Assembly (NCBI GenBank): GCA_003220535.1
Contig: QHSU01000063.1
Location: 62,001-126,000, forward strand
Source: Candidatus Rokuibacteriota bacterium
Lineage (GTDB): Bacteria; Methylomirabilota; Methylomirabilia; Rokubacteriales; CSP1-6
Length of the DNA stretch: 64,000 bases
Direction: 5' to 3'
Part shown: positions 41,960 to 50,844 of the stretch, in pieces
Layout of the letters: every line of letters begins with the position of its first letter
How positions within the stretch are numbered: position 1 is the stretch's first letter
Translations under genes and position numbers: made by a program
Notes under the pieces: generated by a model
Told to the model about the DNA's origin: nothing
Databases searched by the model: none
Seen by the model: only the letters and a program-made list of their open reading frames with translations

Positions 41960-42015
41960 AGCGACAATCTCAGCGGCAGAACGGCGATGGTGTCCATCCG
42001 GACATGACCTTAGAG

Positions 42016-42042
42016 AACCCCCGGGCTTCCCTCGCGGGGGTT
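42016..42042. terminator. G+C hairpin between the CxxC protein and the GNAT gene
   Basis: AACCCCCG (42016-42023) and CGGGGGTT (42035-42042) form a perfect eight-pair stem with an 11-base loop, 39 bases after the minus-strand GNAT gene. No long T run follows. It probably ends or stabilises the GNAT message. Confidence 0.4.
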
Positions 42043-42080
42043 GCGCGCCAGGGAGCGTCAACCGCGCAGCTTGGTGCCGT

Positions 42081-42560
42081 TCAGTGCGCTAGACGACGGA
42101 GGGCCGACCCAGTGAGCCGAGTCAGAATCCAATCACGGCGCAGCTTCGCACCCAGGCGTTTGTAAAACCGGATCGAATTTTTATTCCAGTCGAGTACCGC
42201 CCACTCCATCCGGCCGCAGCCCCGCCGCATTGCGATCCGCGCCAGCTCGGCCAGGAGCGCCCGGCCGGCGCCCCGGCCGCGCTCCTCGGGGAGCACGAAG
42301 AGGTCCTCGAGATAGAGCGTCGGGCGCCCCAGGAAGGTCGAGTACGTGAAAAAGTAGAGGGCGAAGCCGACAGCGGTGCGGCCCCGGCGGCAGATGAGCG
42401 CCTCGAAGTAGCGGCGCCGCCCGAAGCCGTGGCGGCGGATGTGCGCGGCCGTGGTCACCATCTCGTGCGCCAGGCGCTCGTACTCGGCGAGCCCGCGAAT
42501 CAGCCGCACGATGACGGGCGCGTCGCGCCGCGTCGCGCGCCGGATCGACAGCGCGGGCAC
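42081..42560 (-). CDS. GNAT family N-acetyltransferase (SAT-like)
   Basis: A 159-residue GNAT enzyme close to the spermidine/thialysine acetyltransferase type. IRRATRRDAPVIVRLIRGLAEYERL opens the fold, YLEDLFVLPEERGRGAGRALLAELARIAM is the acetyl-CoA site, and LDWNKNSIRFYKRLGA closes it. It is likely to acetylate a small amine, but the acceptor is unproven. It lies six bases after the alpha/beta hydrolase on the same strand. Confidence 0.92.
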   Translation of the reverse strand: MPALSIRRATRRDAPVIVRLIRGLAEYERLAHEMVTTAAHIRRHGFGRRRYFEALICRRGRTAVGFALYFFTYSTFLGRPTLYLEDLFVLPEERGRGAGRALLAELARIAMRRGCGRMEWAVLDWNKNSIRFYKRLGAKLRRDWILTRLTGSALRRLAH

Positions 42561-42565
42561 GCGCG

Positions 42566-43603
42566 TCAGCGGGCGTCGTCCAGGAACAGCTGGACTTCAC
42601 GGAACAGGTGCATCCGGTTCCGCTCCATGACGACCGTGTGCGTCCCCTCGCCGATGACCACATACCGCTTGGCGGGAGCGCCGGTCAACCGCGCGAAGAG
42701 GGCCTGCGACATATACGCGGGCGTGTCGACGTCCCACTCCCCGTGAATCAGGAGCACCGGGACCCGAATCTTCGACGCGTCGTAGTACCGCGTGTCGGCC
42801 GCCCAGTACCGCTGGCCATCCTCGACGACACCGTTGGGCGCGCGCACGACCGGCGGGACCTGGGCGGCGCCTACGGGATCGGCGTCCATGTTGGCCTGCC
42901 ACCACGCCTCGAACCAGCCGCTCGGAATCAGTTCCTTCTGCTTGTCGGCGGCTACGCCCGTCAGCCACCGCTGCCGCGCCGCATCCATCGTCACTGTACG
43001 ATAGGCGCCGAGGGGGCCCTCCACGCGGACCAGCGACGGAGTCTGCCGAAGCCAGACCGGCGCATAGAGCACGAGACGCGCCACCTTGTCGCTGCTGTGC
43101 GCGGTGTAGGCCGCCGCGATCGACGTGCCCCAAGACCAGGCCAACAGGTTGATCTTCGCGACGCCTCGGCGCGTCAGGATGTGATCGACGACTGTCCCGA
43201 AATCCTTCACCGCCACGTCGGTGTGGACGATCGGCCGGTTCTCTCGCGCCGGTTGGGCCATCTCGGGCGGACGCGTGGACCGCCCGTAGCCGCGCACGTC
43301 CATCAGGTAGACGTCATATCCGCGCTGGGCGATGTAGTCCATCCACGACAGGCCATCGAGCTGGAGATCGAACGCCGTTTCGGCCGGGTAGGTCGCGCCG
43401 TGGACGAACAGGACGATTCGATCGGGCGTGAAAGCCGTCATCCCTTCTGGGCGCTTGTTGCGAACGTAGAGCTGGATCCCGGGGTCGCGCCCCGGGATCT
43501 GGTAGCTTTCGCTGATCAGCTTCACCGGCTGGGCGACCGCCGGCGCGGCGAGGAGGAGAGCCAGCACTCCAAGGATCGGGATGGCCAGACACCGTGACCG
43601 CAT
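42566..43603 (-). CDS. exported alpha/beta hydrolase
   Basis: A 345-residue secreted hydrolase. The signal peptide MRSRCLAIPILGVLALLLAAPAVAQ is followed by an alpha/beta-hydrolase fold: oxyanion loop VLFVHGATYPAE, GYDVYLMDVRGYGRSTRP, nucleophile elbow LLAWSWGTS (A-x-S-x-G), acid near HGEWDVDTP and His in GEGTHTVVMER. The first Gly of the usual G-x-S-x-G is Ala. It probably acts on an ester or amide in the periplasm. Confidence 0.9.
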   Translation of the reverse strand: MRSRCLAIPILGVLALLLAAPAVAQPVKLISESYQIPGRDPGIQLYVRNKRPEGMTAFTPDRIVLFVHGATYPAETAFDLQLDGLSWMDYIAQRGYDVYLMDVRGYGRSTRPPEMAQPARENRPIVHTDVAVKDFGTVVDHILTRRGVAKINLLAWSWGTSIAAAYTAHSSDKVARLVLYAPVWLRQTPSLVRVEGPLGAYRTVTMDAARQRWLTGVAADKQKELIPSGWFEAWWQANMDADPVGAAQVPPVVRAPNGVVEDGQRYWAADTRYYDASKIRVPVLLIHGEWDVDTPAYMSQALFARLTGAPAKRYVVIGEGTHTVVMERNRMHLFREVQLFLDDAR

Positions 43604-43630
43604 TGTTGTTGTCCTCCTTCGAGAGCGGGG

Positions 43631-44002
43631 TTACCTCCTCGGCACGTTGAAGAAGATCTCTCGGGCCGCCTTGCGACGCGGGTCGATGATCGCCCGGTCC
43701 GTCGCCACCAGAACGTAGAGCATGTTCAGCGCGGTCAGGGCCGAGGGCATGGCGCGCCGGTTCTTCGACCGAGTGAACACGAGGCGCGCGGTCAACCCGC
43801 GTCGCCCGCGAAGCCGGCGGTGGAGCTGGTCGACGGCCGACCGGCTGACCAGGTTGAAGTTGCCGGCGTCGCGCTTGCTGAGCGAGAGGGACATGACGAA
43901 GTACTGCCGCGCGCTGGAGAGGACGTAGTAGTGCTGGCGCTTGCCCTGCACCTCTCCGTGGAACTGCAGGCCGGTCGTCAGGCTGTCGACGCTCAGCTTC
44001 AT
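43631..44002 (-). CDS. hypothetical protein
   Basis: A 123-residue basic protein that I do not recognise. It looks like a small alpha/beta domain (GEVQGKRQHYYVLSSARQYFVMSLSLS, then a strongly basic LHRRLRGRRGLTARLVFTRSKNRR). No signal peptide or membrane helix is visible. The start overlaps the stop of the nitroreductase-like gene as ATGA, so it is most likely a real co-translated gene. Confidence 0.6.
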   Translation of the reverse strand: MKLSVDSLTTGLQFHGEVQGKRQHYYVLSSARQYFVMSLSLSKRDAGNFNLVSRSAVDQLHRRLRGRRGLTARLVFTRSKNRRAMPSALTALNMLYVLVATDRAIIDPRRKAAREIFFNVPRR

Positions 44003-44469
44003 CGGGCTCCCTCCCCCTCGTTGAACGGCAGCAATTCGAAGACGGGATAGCGCTCGACGATCGCCGCGAACGCCTCCGGCGGTGAGCCCGCGTGCACTGG
44101 GAAGTAGCGCTGAACGGTCATCTTGAAGTTGTCGAGATACGCACGGAGCATCGGCGGTTTCTCACGATCGGGGACTGGACGGATACGGAATCTCCGGCTG
44201 GTCCATCCCTTCCGGAGGGTGACCTCGCCGGCAGCTTCGGCGTTACTGACCCACTGGGTGCGTCCCCGCGGCGCCACCAGGAAGCGACTGCCCGGCAGCT
44301 CCACCACGTTGACCGGGGTCGAATGAACGCGGCCCGTCGTCCGCCCTCTCACGCGCAATAGATAGTAACCGCGCGGGGCGAGCCCGAGCCCCACGAGAAT
44401 GCCGAAGGCCTTGTTGAAGATCCTCTCAAGAGGGCTCGGCTCCCGGAACGCGGGGACTTGCGGGGACAT
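43999..44469 (-). CDS. deazaflavin-dependent nitroreductase family protein
   Basis: A 156-residue split-beta-barrel protein of the F420-dependent nitroreductase/quinone reductase (Ddn, DUF385) family. YYLLRVRGRTTGRVHSTPVNVVELPGSRFLVAPRG and the following WVSNAEAAGEVTLRKG are typical. Such proteins use F420H2 or bind flavin or haem. Whether F420 is made here cannot be seen. It is preceded by the end of a broken nucleosidase gene that overlaps its first 44 bases. Confidence 0.88.
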   Translation of the reverse strand: MSPQVPAFREPSPLERIFNKAFGILVGLGLAPRGYYLLRVRGRTTGRVHSTPVNVVELPGSRFLVAPRGRTQWVSNAEAAGEVTLRKGWTSRRFRIRPVPDREKPPMLRAYLDNFKMTVQRYFPVHAGSPPEAFAAIVERYPVFELLPFNEGEGAR

Positions 44470-44816
44470 GGCGGCCTCGGTCAGACGTCAGAGGAAGGTC
44501 GCGGCCGATCCGCGCCAGCGCGATCGTGACGACCGCGACACTCCTCAGCGCCTGTTTCACGTTGATCTCGAAATCGCGGACGGCAGCGCCGTCGGCGCTG
44601 TCCGTCACGCCGCGAATCTCGACGAACGGCACGCCGCTGAACTGACAGGCGCGCGCTCCGCCGGCGCCTTCCCAAGCCACCACCATCGCCTCCGTGCGAT
44701 CGCGAATCGCCGCCCGTCGCTCGCCGTCCACGACGTCCTCGTCACCACTGGCGATGCGGCCGTAGTGTTCGGAATCACCGCGAGCAGCTTCATCGCACGC
44801 CGCGCCCCGCGGGGAG
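44426..44816 (-). pseudogene. 5'-truncated MTA/SAH nucleosidase-like gene
   Basis: A minus-strand frame that opens inside the gap after the deacetylase carries the C-terminal half of a purine-nucleosidase-like protein: GRIASGDEDVVDGERRAAI, TEAMVVAWEGAGGARACQFS and VPFVEIRGVTDSAD. This is the substrate-binding and catalytic-Asp half of the MTA/SAH nucleosidase and phosphorylase fold. The N-terminal half, about 100 residues, is absent; the deacetylase gene sits in its place. I read it as a deletion remnant. Confidence 0.7.
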
Positions 44817-45638
44817 TCACCGCTGGCTCAGGTAGTGCTCCGCGACCTCGATGGGCCGCGCGATCCAGACGTCCTTCTTGGCGAGGATGTGCTGGATGAG
44901 CCGCTCGACCATCCGCATGCGTGACGGGCGACCGATGACCTGAGGATGGCCCATCAGGTTGAAAAACCCGCCCTCGTCGTAGGCACCCTCGAACTCCTCC
45001 TTCCAGATCTCGAAGACGTCCTCCTGGCTCCAGATCCCGTTGCCCACCGGCGGCACGGCGCTGAAGCCGAAGTACACCCAGTCGTCGTTGACCCACGCCG
45101 TGGGTAGCTCGACGAGCTCGCCGTAGGGTGTCTTGTGGCAGTACGGCAGGTCGGCGTCCATCATGTTGCTGTGATAGACGAACCCGTGCTTGCGCAAGAG
45201 CTCCATCGTGTGCTTGCTCGGATCGCACGACGGCGCCCGCGAGCCCTGCGGTCGGATGCCCAGCACCGCCTGGAAAATGTCGAGCGTCTTCAGGAGCAGG
45301 GCTTCTTCCTCCTCACGGCCCGAGAGAAAGAACGGCTTCTCGTGCAGGTACCCGTGGTGTCCGATCTCGTGGCCGCGCTTCAGCACCTCGCGGGCCATGT
45401 CGGGGTAGCGCTCGACGATCCAGCCCGGGATGAAGAAGCCGCACTTCAGGTCGTAGCGGTCGAGGATCCGGAGGATCCTCGGCATGCCCGTCTTCGGCCC
45501 GTAGGCGCCCATACCCATGTGGAGCGGACGCTCGGCCAGCGCGGGATCGCGAAGGATCCACGGGCTCTCGCCGTCGACGTCGAACGAGATCACCACCGCG
45601 CACCGCGCCCCGTTCTTCCACTTGATCGGCCGATCCAT
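44817..45638 (-). CDS. polysaccharide deacetylase family protein (PuuE/allantoinase-like)
   Basis: A 273-residue NodB-fold protein. Metal motif 1 is in VISFDVDGES, the metal histidines are in GHEIGHHGYLHEKP, and RAPSCDPSKHTMELLRKHGF and FFNLMGHPQVIGRPSRM follow. The long N-terminal form with GMGAYGPKTGMPRILRIL is that of cytoplasmic PuuE-type amidases (metal-independent allantoinase and relatives), not of cell-wall deacetylases. No signal peptide. It is the last gene of a catabolic unit with an M20 hydrolase. Confidence 0.85.
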   Translation of the reverse strand: MDRPIKWKNGARCAVVISFDVDGESPWILRDPALAERPLHMGMGAYGPKTGMPRILRILDRYDLKCGFFIPGWIVERYPDMAREVLKRGHEIGHHGYLHEKPFFLSGREEEEALLLKTLDIFQAVLGIRPQGSRAPSCDPSKHTMELLRKHGFVYHSNMMDADLPYCHKTPYGELVELPTAWVNDDWVYFGFSAVPPVGNGIWSQEDVFEIWKEEFEGAYDEGGFFNLMGHPQVIGRPSRMRMVERLIQHILAKKDVWIARPIEVAEHYLSQR

Positions 45639-45675
45639 GACGGTCTCCTCGCGTCGGCGGTGCGAAGCCCTCGGG

Positions 45676-47001
45676 CTAGTTCCCCGCCACCTCCACCAGC
45701 ATCTCCGTGTACGCGCGCACGCCCTCGCGGATGTTCTCCAGCGAGATCCGCTCGTCGTTGCCGTGGATCCGCTGAAGCTCCGCGTCCTCGAGGACGAAGG
45801 GGCTGAAGCCGTAGCCGTGGAGTCCGCACCGGCGGAACACCCAGTTGTCAGTGAAGGCGACGAGGATCATCGGCGCCACGACGGCGCCGGGCGCCCGCCG
45901 CCGCAGCGTATCGGCCATGGCCTTGTAGAGCTCGGTGTCGGGCGGCGAGAGGTTCGGGATCTTGGGCTCCCGGGCGATCTCGACCTGGACGTTCGGGTCG
46001 GCGACGACACGCCGGACCCAGCCGGCGATTTCCTCTGGATCGTCGCCCGCCAGCATCCGGCAGTCGATCTGGGCCGACGCTTCGGGCGGGATGACGTTGC
46101 TCTTTTCGCTGCCCCGCAGCATCGTCACCGCGAAGGTCGTCTGCACCATCGCGCCGTACTGCCGGTTCTCGAAGAACCGCGCGCGGAAGGCCCCATCTTG
46201 CAAACTGCGGGCGAGGTCGTCGTAGCCGGCGCCCTGCGTGCCAGGCAGGAGATCGGCCATGCGCGTGAAGAATTCCTGCACCTCCGGGAGCACGCGCACG
46301 GGCCGCTCGGCGTCGAGCAACCGGGTGAGCGCGCGAACCAGCCGGTTCGGCGCGGTGTCGGGCCACGGCATCGAGCCGTGCCCCGGCTCGCTGCGGGCGG
46401 TGACCGTCAGCGGCAGGCCCGTCTTCTCGGAGATCACGATGGCGGCGAGCGGCGCCGTGAGTCCGGAATGCGTTTGGATCACGCCGAGCTCGGAGATCGC
46501 GTACTCGGCGCCCGCGAGCCAGTCGCGCCGTCGCGTCGCGATGAACTCGGCGCCGAACTCGCTGCCGGCCTCCTCGTCGGCCGTGGCCAGGAACACGAGC
46601 TCGCGCTTGAGCGGCACGCGCGCGCGCTTGATCGCGAGCATGGCGGCCAGGTGCAGGATGCCGGTCGATTTCATGTCGATCGCGCCGCGCCCGTAGAGGT
46701 AGCCGCCCGCGATCGCGCCGCCGAATGGATCGACCGTCCAGTAGCGCCGGTCGGCGTACACGACGTCGATGTGGTGGTGCAGGACGATCCCGCCCAGCGA
46801 CCCGTCGCCCGCGAGGCGCGCCCGGAGGCTGGCGCGCCCGGGCGCCGCCTCGATCGTCTCGCTCTCGATTCCGTCCCGCGACAGGACCTCGGCGAGAAAG
46901 CGGGCGCCGGCGATCTCGTTCCCGGGAGGATTCGTGGTGTCGATCATCAGATAGCGGCGCAGGAGCTCGATCGTCTCCTCGCCCAGCGCGGCCCAGTTCA
47001 T
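45676..47001 (-). CDS. M20 family metallohydrolase (ArgE/DapE/ACY1/CPG2)
   Basis: A 441-residue zinc hydrolase. Metal ligands are in VLHHHIDVV, GRGAIDMKSTG and the catalytic Glu pair in ATADEEAGS; GHGSMPWPDTAPNRL marks the dimer domain, and FSPFVLEDAELQRIHGNDERI closes it. Such enzymes cut amide bonds of acyl-amino acids, peptides or carbamoyl compounds. ATG 47001 overlaps the stop of the small upstream gene (TGATG); GTG 47004 is the alternative. Confidence 0.92.
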   Translation of the reverse strand: MNWAALGEETIELLRRYLMIDTTNPPGNEIAGARFLAEVLSRDGIESETIEAAPGRASLRARLAGDGSLGGIVLHHHIDVVYADRRYWTVDPFGGAIAGGYLYGRGAIDMKSTGILHLAAMLAIKRARVPLKRELVFLATADEEAGSEFGAEFIATRRRDWLAGAEYAISELGVIQTHSGLTAPLAAIVISEKTGLPLTVTARSEPGHGSMPWPDTAPNRLVRALTRLLDAERPVRVLPEVQEFFTRMADLLPGTQGAGYDDLARSLQDGAFRARFFENRQYGAMVQTTFAVTMLRGSEKSNVIPPEASAQIDCRMLAGDDPEEIAGWVRRVVADPNVQVEIAREPKIPNLSPPDTELYKAMADTLRRRAPGAVVAPMILVAFTDNWVFRRCGLHGYGFSPFVLEDAELQRIHGNDERISLENIREGVRAYTEMLVEVAGN

Positions 47002-47186
47002 CACGATCGCGCGTCCGCCTCGGGGATCATCGCGCGGACGTCGCCAAGCTCCCAGCGGGCCATGTGGCAGTAGAGGTCGAGCAGTTGCATGGTGCGCTCG
47101 ATGGCGGGGTTGTCGCTCGCCTGCCGGAGCTCCTGCACGCGCACCTGGATATCCCGGATCCGCTCGAGCGTCTCGTCGCGCGTCAT
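47001..47186 (-). CDS. small helical protein of unknown function
   Basis: A 61-residue, mostly alpha-helical protein (MTRDETLERIRDIQVRVQEL, NPAIERTMQLLDLYCHMARWEL). ATG 47186 overlaps the stop of the CoA-ligase gene (ATGA) and its own stop overlaps the M20 start, so it is almost certainly translated. No known domain. It could be a small subunit or stabiliser of one of the neighbouring enzymes. Confidence 0.65.
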   Translation of the reverse strand: MTRDETLERIRDIQVRVQELRQASDNPAIERTMQLLDLYCHMARWELGDVRAMIPEADARS

Positions 47187-48559
47187 GCGTCGGCCCTTCC
47201 CCCGAGCTGCCAACGGTGCGCGGCCGGCCGGTGGTCGAAGAATCGCTTGGCCTTCAGCTCGTAGCGCGGCAGGCTGCCCGGCTTCTGGACCGCGACGTCG
47301 ATGCCGACGCCGACGACCGACTTGAAGATCGCTTCCGCCTCACGCCCGAGGTCGCCGTACCGCGCTTCGGCGATCTCCGACCGCGCCTCGGCCTTCACGG
47401 TCACGAAGTCGTTGGCCGCGTCCCGGTCGACGTGCAGCTCGTAGTGCTCGGACAGGCCCGCGACCCGGTGCAGCAGCGCCTCGAGGGCGGAGGGGTACAC
47501 GTTCACCCCCTTGACGATGATCATGTGGTCGGTGCGGCCGAGCACACCGCCTGGATAGTAGAGCCACGTCGTCCCGCACCCGCAGGGTTGATCCGTCCAG
47601 CGGACGAGGTCGTGCGTGCGGTACTTGATGAGCGGCTGGCCATCCTGGATGTAGCTCGTCACGATGTGCTCGCCCACCTCGCCGTACGGCACCGTGTGGC
47701 CCGATTCGTCGACCACGAGGGCGTGATACCACTCCTCGCAGAGATGGACCCCACCCTGGAGGGGACAGCCCGGGTTCGTGGGACCGAGCTCCGCGATCCC
47801 GTAGAGCTCGTAGCACTTGGCGCCCCACAGGTCCTCGATCGCCTGGCGCGTGGCCGGAATGCTGCCGCCGGGCTCGCCGGCGACGATCACGTGCGAGACC
47901 GAGGTCTTGGCGAGGTCCATGCCGATCTCGCGCGCCGTCTCGCCGAGGTAGAGCGCGTAGGTCGGCGTCGCCAGCATGACGTCGGGCCGGTATTGGTCGA
48001 TCTGGCGCAGCCGCGCCTTGCTGTCGAGCCCGCCGCCGGAGACGACGGTGGCGCCGAGGCGCCGCACCCCCATGTAGGCCGACCAGAACGCGGCGAAGAT
48101 CCCCCAGTTGAACGGGAAGTAGAAGCTATGGCGTGCGCGGAGCCCGGCGGCCCAGTAGACGTAGACCCACGACTCGCCCCAGAGCTCGGCCGAGTGGTAC
48201 GTGAGCGGGATGTGGAGCGGCGCCCCGGTCGAGCCGGAGGTGGCGAAGCGTTGATGGAAAAAATCCTCGGAGATGGCCAGGGCCTCGCCGAACGGCGGGC
48301 GCACGGCCTGGGCGTCGAGGATCTCGCGCTTGTCGATGAACGGCACCCGCTTGATGAAGTCGTCCATGGTGCGGATCTGCTCGGGCCGGACCTTGTGGCG
48401 GTCGAGGAGCTTCCTGTACATCGGGCTCCGGGCGTACGCGTACTCGATGACGGTCTGGAGCTTGCGCACGTGCAGTCGATCGAGGTCGGCCCTCGGCATG
48501 GCCTGCGTGTAGGGGTTCCAGAACCGCTGGGCCTCGACCTCCGGCTTGTAGAGCTTCAT
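47183..48559 (-). CDS. phenylacetate-CoA ligase-like AMP-forming enzyme
   Basis: A 458-residue member of the PaaK branch of adenylate-forming enzymes, which activate carboxylic acids as acyl-AMP and then acyl-CoA. The P-loop FATSGSTGAPLHIPL, YELYGIAELGPTNPGC and VLGRTDHMIIVKGVNVYPSALE are diagnostic. ATG 48559 overlaps the stop of the MetE-like gene (ATGA); longer upstream frames are out of context. Substrate could be an aryl acid, but PaaK relatives vary widely. Confidence 0.9.
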   Translation of the reverse strand: MKLYKPEVEAQRFWNPYTQAMPRADLDRLHVRKLQTVIEYAYARSPMYRKLLDRHKVRPEQIRTMDDFIKRVPFIDKREILDAQAVRPPFGEALAISEDFFHQRFATSGSTGAPLHIPLTYHSAELWGESWVYVYWAAGLRARHSFYFPFNWGIFAAFWSAYMGVRRLGATVVSGGGLDSKARLRQIDQYRPDVMLATPTYALYLGETAREIGMDLAKTSVSHVIVAGEPGGSIPATRQAIEDLWGAKCYELYGIAELGPTNPGCPLQGGVHLCEEWYHALVVDESGHTVPYGEVGEHIVTSYIQDGQPLIKYRTHDLVRWTDQPCGCGTTWLYYPGGVLGRTDHMIIVKGVNVYPSALEALLHRVAGLSEHYELHVDRDAANDFVTVKAEARSEIAEARYGDLGREAEAIFKSVVGVGIDVAVQKPGSLPRYELKAKRFFDHRPAAHRWQLGGRADA

Positions 48560-49647
48560 GTATCGGAGCTTGTGCCCGGCGCGACCGGGGGTGGCCTGAA
48601 AAAGGTGCGACCTGGCTCCGTCCCGGCGAGCTCGTAGCGCACTTGCCCTGTTCCGGCCACCAGCGCCTGGAGCTTGGCGAACGCGAGGTAACGCGGGAGC
48701 CGCGCGAGCCCGCAGTCGGGATTGATCCACACGCGCTCCGCCGGCACGGTCTCGAGCACCCGGCGAATGCGCCGCGCGACCAGCTCCGCGCTCTCGACGT
48801 AGAAGTTCTTGAGATCGAGCACGCCGGCGCCCAGCTCTTTCGAACAATCGAACTCGCGCCAGAGCCCGCTCTCGGCCATCTCGCGATTGGCGAACTCGAG
48901 CACGAGCTGGTCGGCGCAGGCGCTCGCGATCGCCGGGAACAGCGGACGGTAGCTTCGCTCGCCGAAGCCGAAGCCCTCGAGAGTCCCGAAGCAGATGTGC
49001 CAGAAGCGCCGCTCGACCGCGACGCCCTCGAAGCACCGGTCGTAGAGCTCGACCAGCCGCTTCGGCTCCATCAGGAAGCTCTGGTAGACGTCGTCGAGCT
49101 GGAGGTTCCGGGCGCCGCGCGCGGCGAGCGTCCGGAGCTCCTGGTTGAGGATCGGCGCAAGGTCGGCCGCGACCTCGAGACGGTCGCGGTAGGGTCCGCC
49201 CTTCCTGATCTGCGTCGCGAGCGTCAGCGGCCCCGGGAGCGTGATCTTGAACGGGCGCGTCGTCGCCTGCCGGAGGTAGTCCAGCTCTTTGAGGGTGCCG
49301 AGCCCGTCGGGCGCCGAGATGCGCTCGACCGGCTCGTAGAGCACGTGGCCGTCGTAGGCGAGGACGCCGACCTTCCGCCGAGGCTCGAGCGGCCGCAGCC
49401 CGCGGAAGTACTTGAAGATCGAGACGATGAACCCCTGGCGCCGCATCTCGCCGTCGGAGATCAGGTCGACACCGGCGCGCTCCTGGTCGCGGATCGCCGT
49501 CTCGACGGCGTCGTTCTCCGTCTCGGCGAGGTCCATCGCGCCGAAGCCACCGGCCTCGATCTTCTCGTAGGCCGCCCAGAGCCAGGCCGGGATCGCGTAG
49601 CTGCCGACGACGGTCGTGGGGAGGATCGGCAGCGACGGAGTCGTCAT
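48556..49647 (-). CDS. MetE C-terminal domain-like methyltransferase
   Basis: A 363-residue TIM-barrel protein of the cobalamin-independent methionine synthase (MetE catalytic domain) superfamily. Zinc ligands appear in place: His/Cys in FWHICFGT, Glu in QLVLEFANREM, and Cys in WINPDCGLARLPR. The MetE folate-binding N-terminal barrel is absent. Single-domain proteins like this act as methyltransferases or dealkylating enzymes on various thiols or methylated compounds. Context with a CoA ligase and transporter suggests a catabolic use. Confidence 0.87.
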   Translation of the reverse strand: MTTPSLPILPTTVVGSYAIPAWLWAAYEKIEAGGFGAMDLAETENDAVETAIRDQERAGVDLISDGEMRRQGFIVSIFKYFRGLRPLEPRRKVGVLAYDGHVLYEPVERISAPDGLGTLKELDYLRQATTRPFKITLPGPLTLATQIRKGGPYRDRLEVAADLAPILNQELRTLAARGARNLQLDDVYQSFLMEPKRLVELYDRCFEGVAVERRFWHICFGTLEGFGFGERSYRPLFPAIASACADQLVLEFANREMAESGLWREFDCSKELGAGVLDLKNFYVESAELVARRIRRVLETVPAERVWINPDCGLARLPRYLAFAKLQALVAGTGQVRYELAGTEPGRTFFRPPPVAPGTSSDT

Positions 49648-49651
49648 CGCG

Positions 49652-50830
49652 CTACTCGGCGAGGGTGAAGACGCCCTTCTTGACGGTGAGAGCCCAGATC
49701 TGCCCGACGTTCACGCCGAGCTCGTTCATCGTGACGGAACCGATGGCGCCGTCGTAGCCCTTGAGCGCGGCCCAGCACTTCGCGAGCTTGTCCCGGTCGC
49801 TCTCGAGGTCGTCGGGCTTGTTGGTCACGCCCGTCGCCTCGACGCAGGTCTTGGCGATGAAGAGCTGGTCGTACATCGCGGGCCCGGACGAGTTGGGCCG
49901 CTTGCCCCCGGAGCGCTCGAGGAACTTCTTCACGAACGTCTGCATGCGCGGGATCGGACGCTCGTTCCACGCGTATGTCGTGGTGTACCAGCCCTCCACC
50001 GCGTCGCCGCCGAGCGTGACGAGGTCGGGCGTGGCGGTCGCGACGCCGCCCTGGAGCGGCCCCTTGTACCCCTGCCTGCGCGCCTCCTTGGCGATGAGCG
50101 CGGCCTCGCGAGAGCCGGAGCCGAGGAAAAGCATGTCAGGCTGCTTGGCGAGCGCGCGAGTGACCTGCGCGCTGAAGTCGAGATCACCCGTCTGGAAGGT
50201 GATCGAGTCGAGCACTTCGACGGCCGCCTGCTGGAAGGTGGCCGGCATCACCACCGTCGCTTCGGCCTTGGAGATCGCGTCGGCCTGGTTGTAGAGAATG
50301 GTCGCCTTCTTGACGCCCGGATGGTGCTTGCGGAGGGCGGCGAGTCCCGTGCCGAGCGCCTTGGCGGCGCCCGGATTCATCGTGTAGGCCCACGGCCGGA
50401 ACTTGTCGGTGAGCCCCGGCGCCGCGGCGGTCGGCGAGACGATCGGCACCTTCAAGCTTGCCGAGAGCGGGAACATGACACCGGCGCTCGAGCTGGAGAT
50501 CGATCCGTGGATCATGAGCACCCGGTCGGTCTGCGCCAGGCGGCGAGTCAGCGTGACGGATTCCTTCGGGTCGCCCCGGTCGTCGCCCACCACGAGCTCG
50601 ATCGGCAGGCCGCCGATTCCGCCGGCGGCGTTGATCTCGTCGCGCGCGATCTCGGCGCCGATCAGCCCGTGCTGGCCCCAGTCCACGAAGAGGCCGGCCT
50701 GCGGCATGATCACGCCGAGCCTCACCTTGTCCCCCGCCAGCTTCGCGCCGACGGCCGGGGGCGCGGCCAGGCTCGCAAACAGCACCGTCACGAGAGCGAT
50801 CCCGACCGCGCGACGCCGTACCTCGATCAT
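49652..50830 (-). CDS. branched-chain amino acid-type ABC substrate-binding protein
   Basis: A 392-residue periplasmic binding protein of the LivK type (Peripla_BP_6). The signal peptide MIEVRRRAVGIALVTVLFASLAAPPAVGA is followed by KVRLGVIMPQAGLFVDWGQHGLIGAEIARDEINAAGGI and LVVGDDRGDPKESV. ATG 50830 follows AGAGGAA; ATG 50848 is an alternative. It probably serves the divergent LivH-LivM-LivG-LivF system. The real ligand may be an aromatic acid or amide and not an amino acid. Confidence 0.92.
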   Translation of the reverse strand: MIEVRRRAVGIALVTVLFASLAAPPAVGAKLAGDKVRLGVIMPQAGLFVDWGQHGLIGAEIARDEINAAGGIGGLPIELVVGDDRGDPKESVTLTRRLAQTDRVLMIHGSISSSSAGVMFPLSASLKVPIVSPTAAAPGLTDKFRPWAYTMNPGAAKALGTGLAALRKHHPGVKKATILYNQADAISKAEATVVMPATFQQAAVEVLDSITFQTGDLDFSAQVTRALAKQPDMLFLGSGSREAALIAKEARRQGYKGPLQGGVATATPDLVTLGGDAVEGWYTTTYAWNERPIPRMQTFVKKFLERSGGKRPNSSGPAMYDQLFIAKTCVEATGVTNKPDDLESDRDKLAKCWAALKGYDGAIGSVTMNELGVNVGQIWALTVKKGVFTLAE

Positions 50831-50844
50831 GTCAGTTCCTCTGC

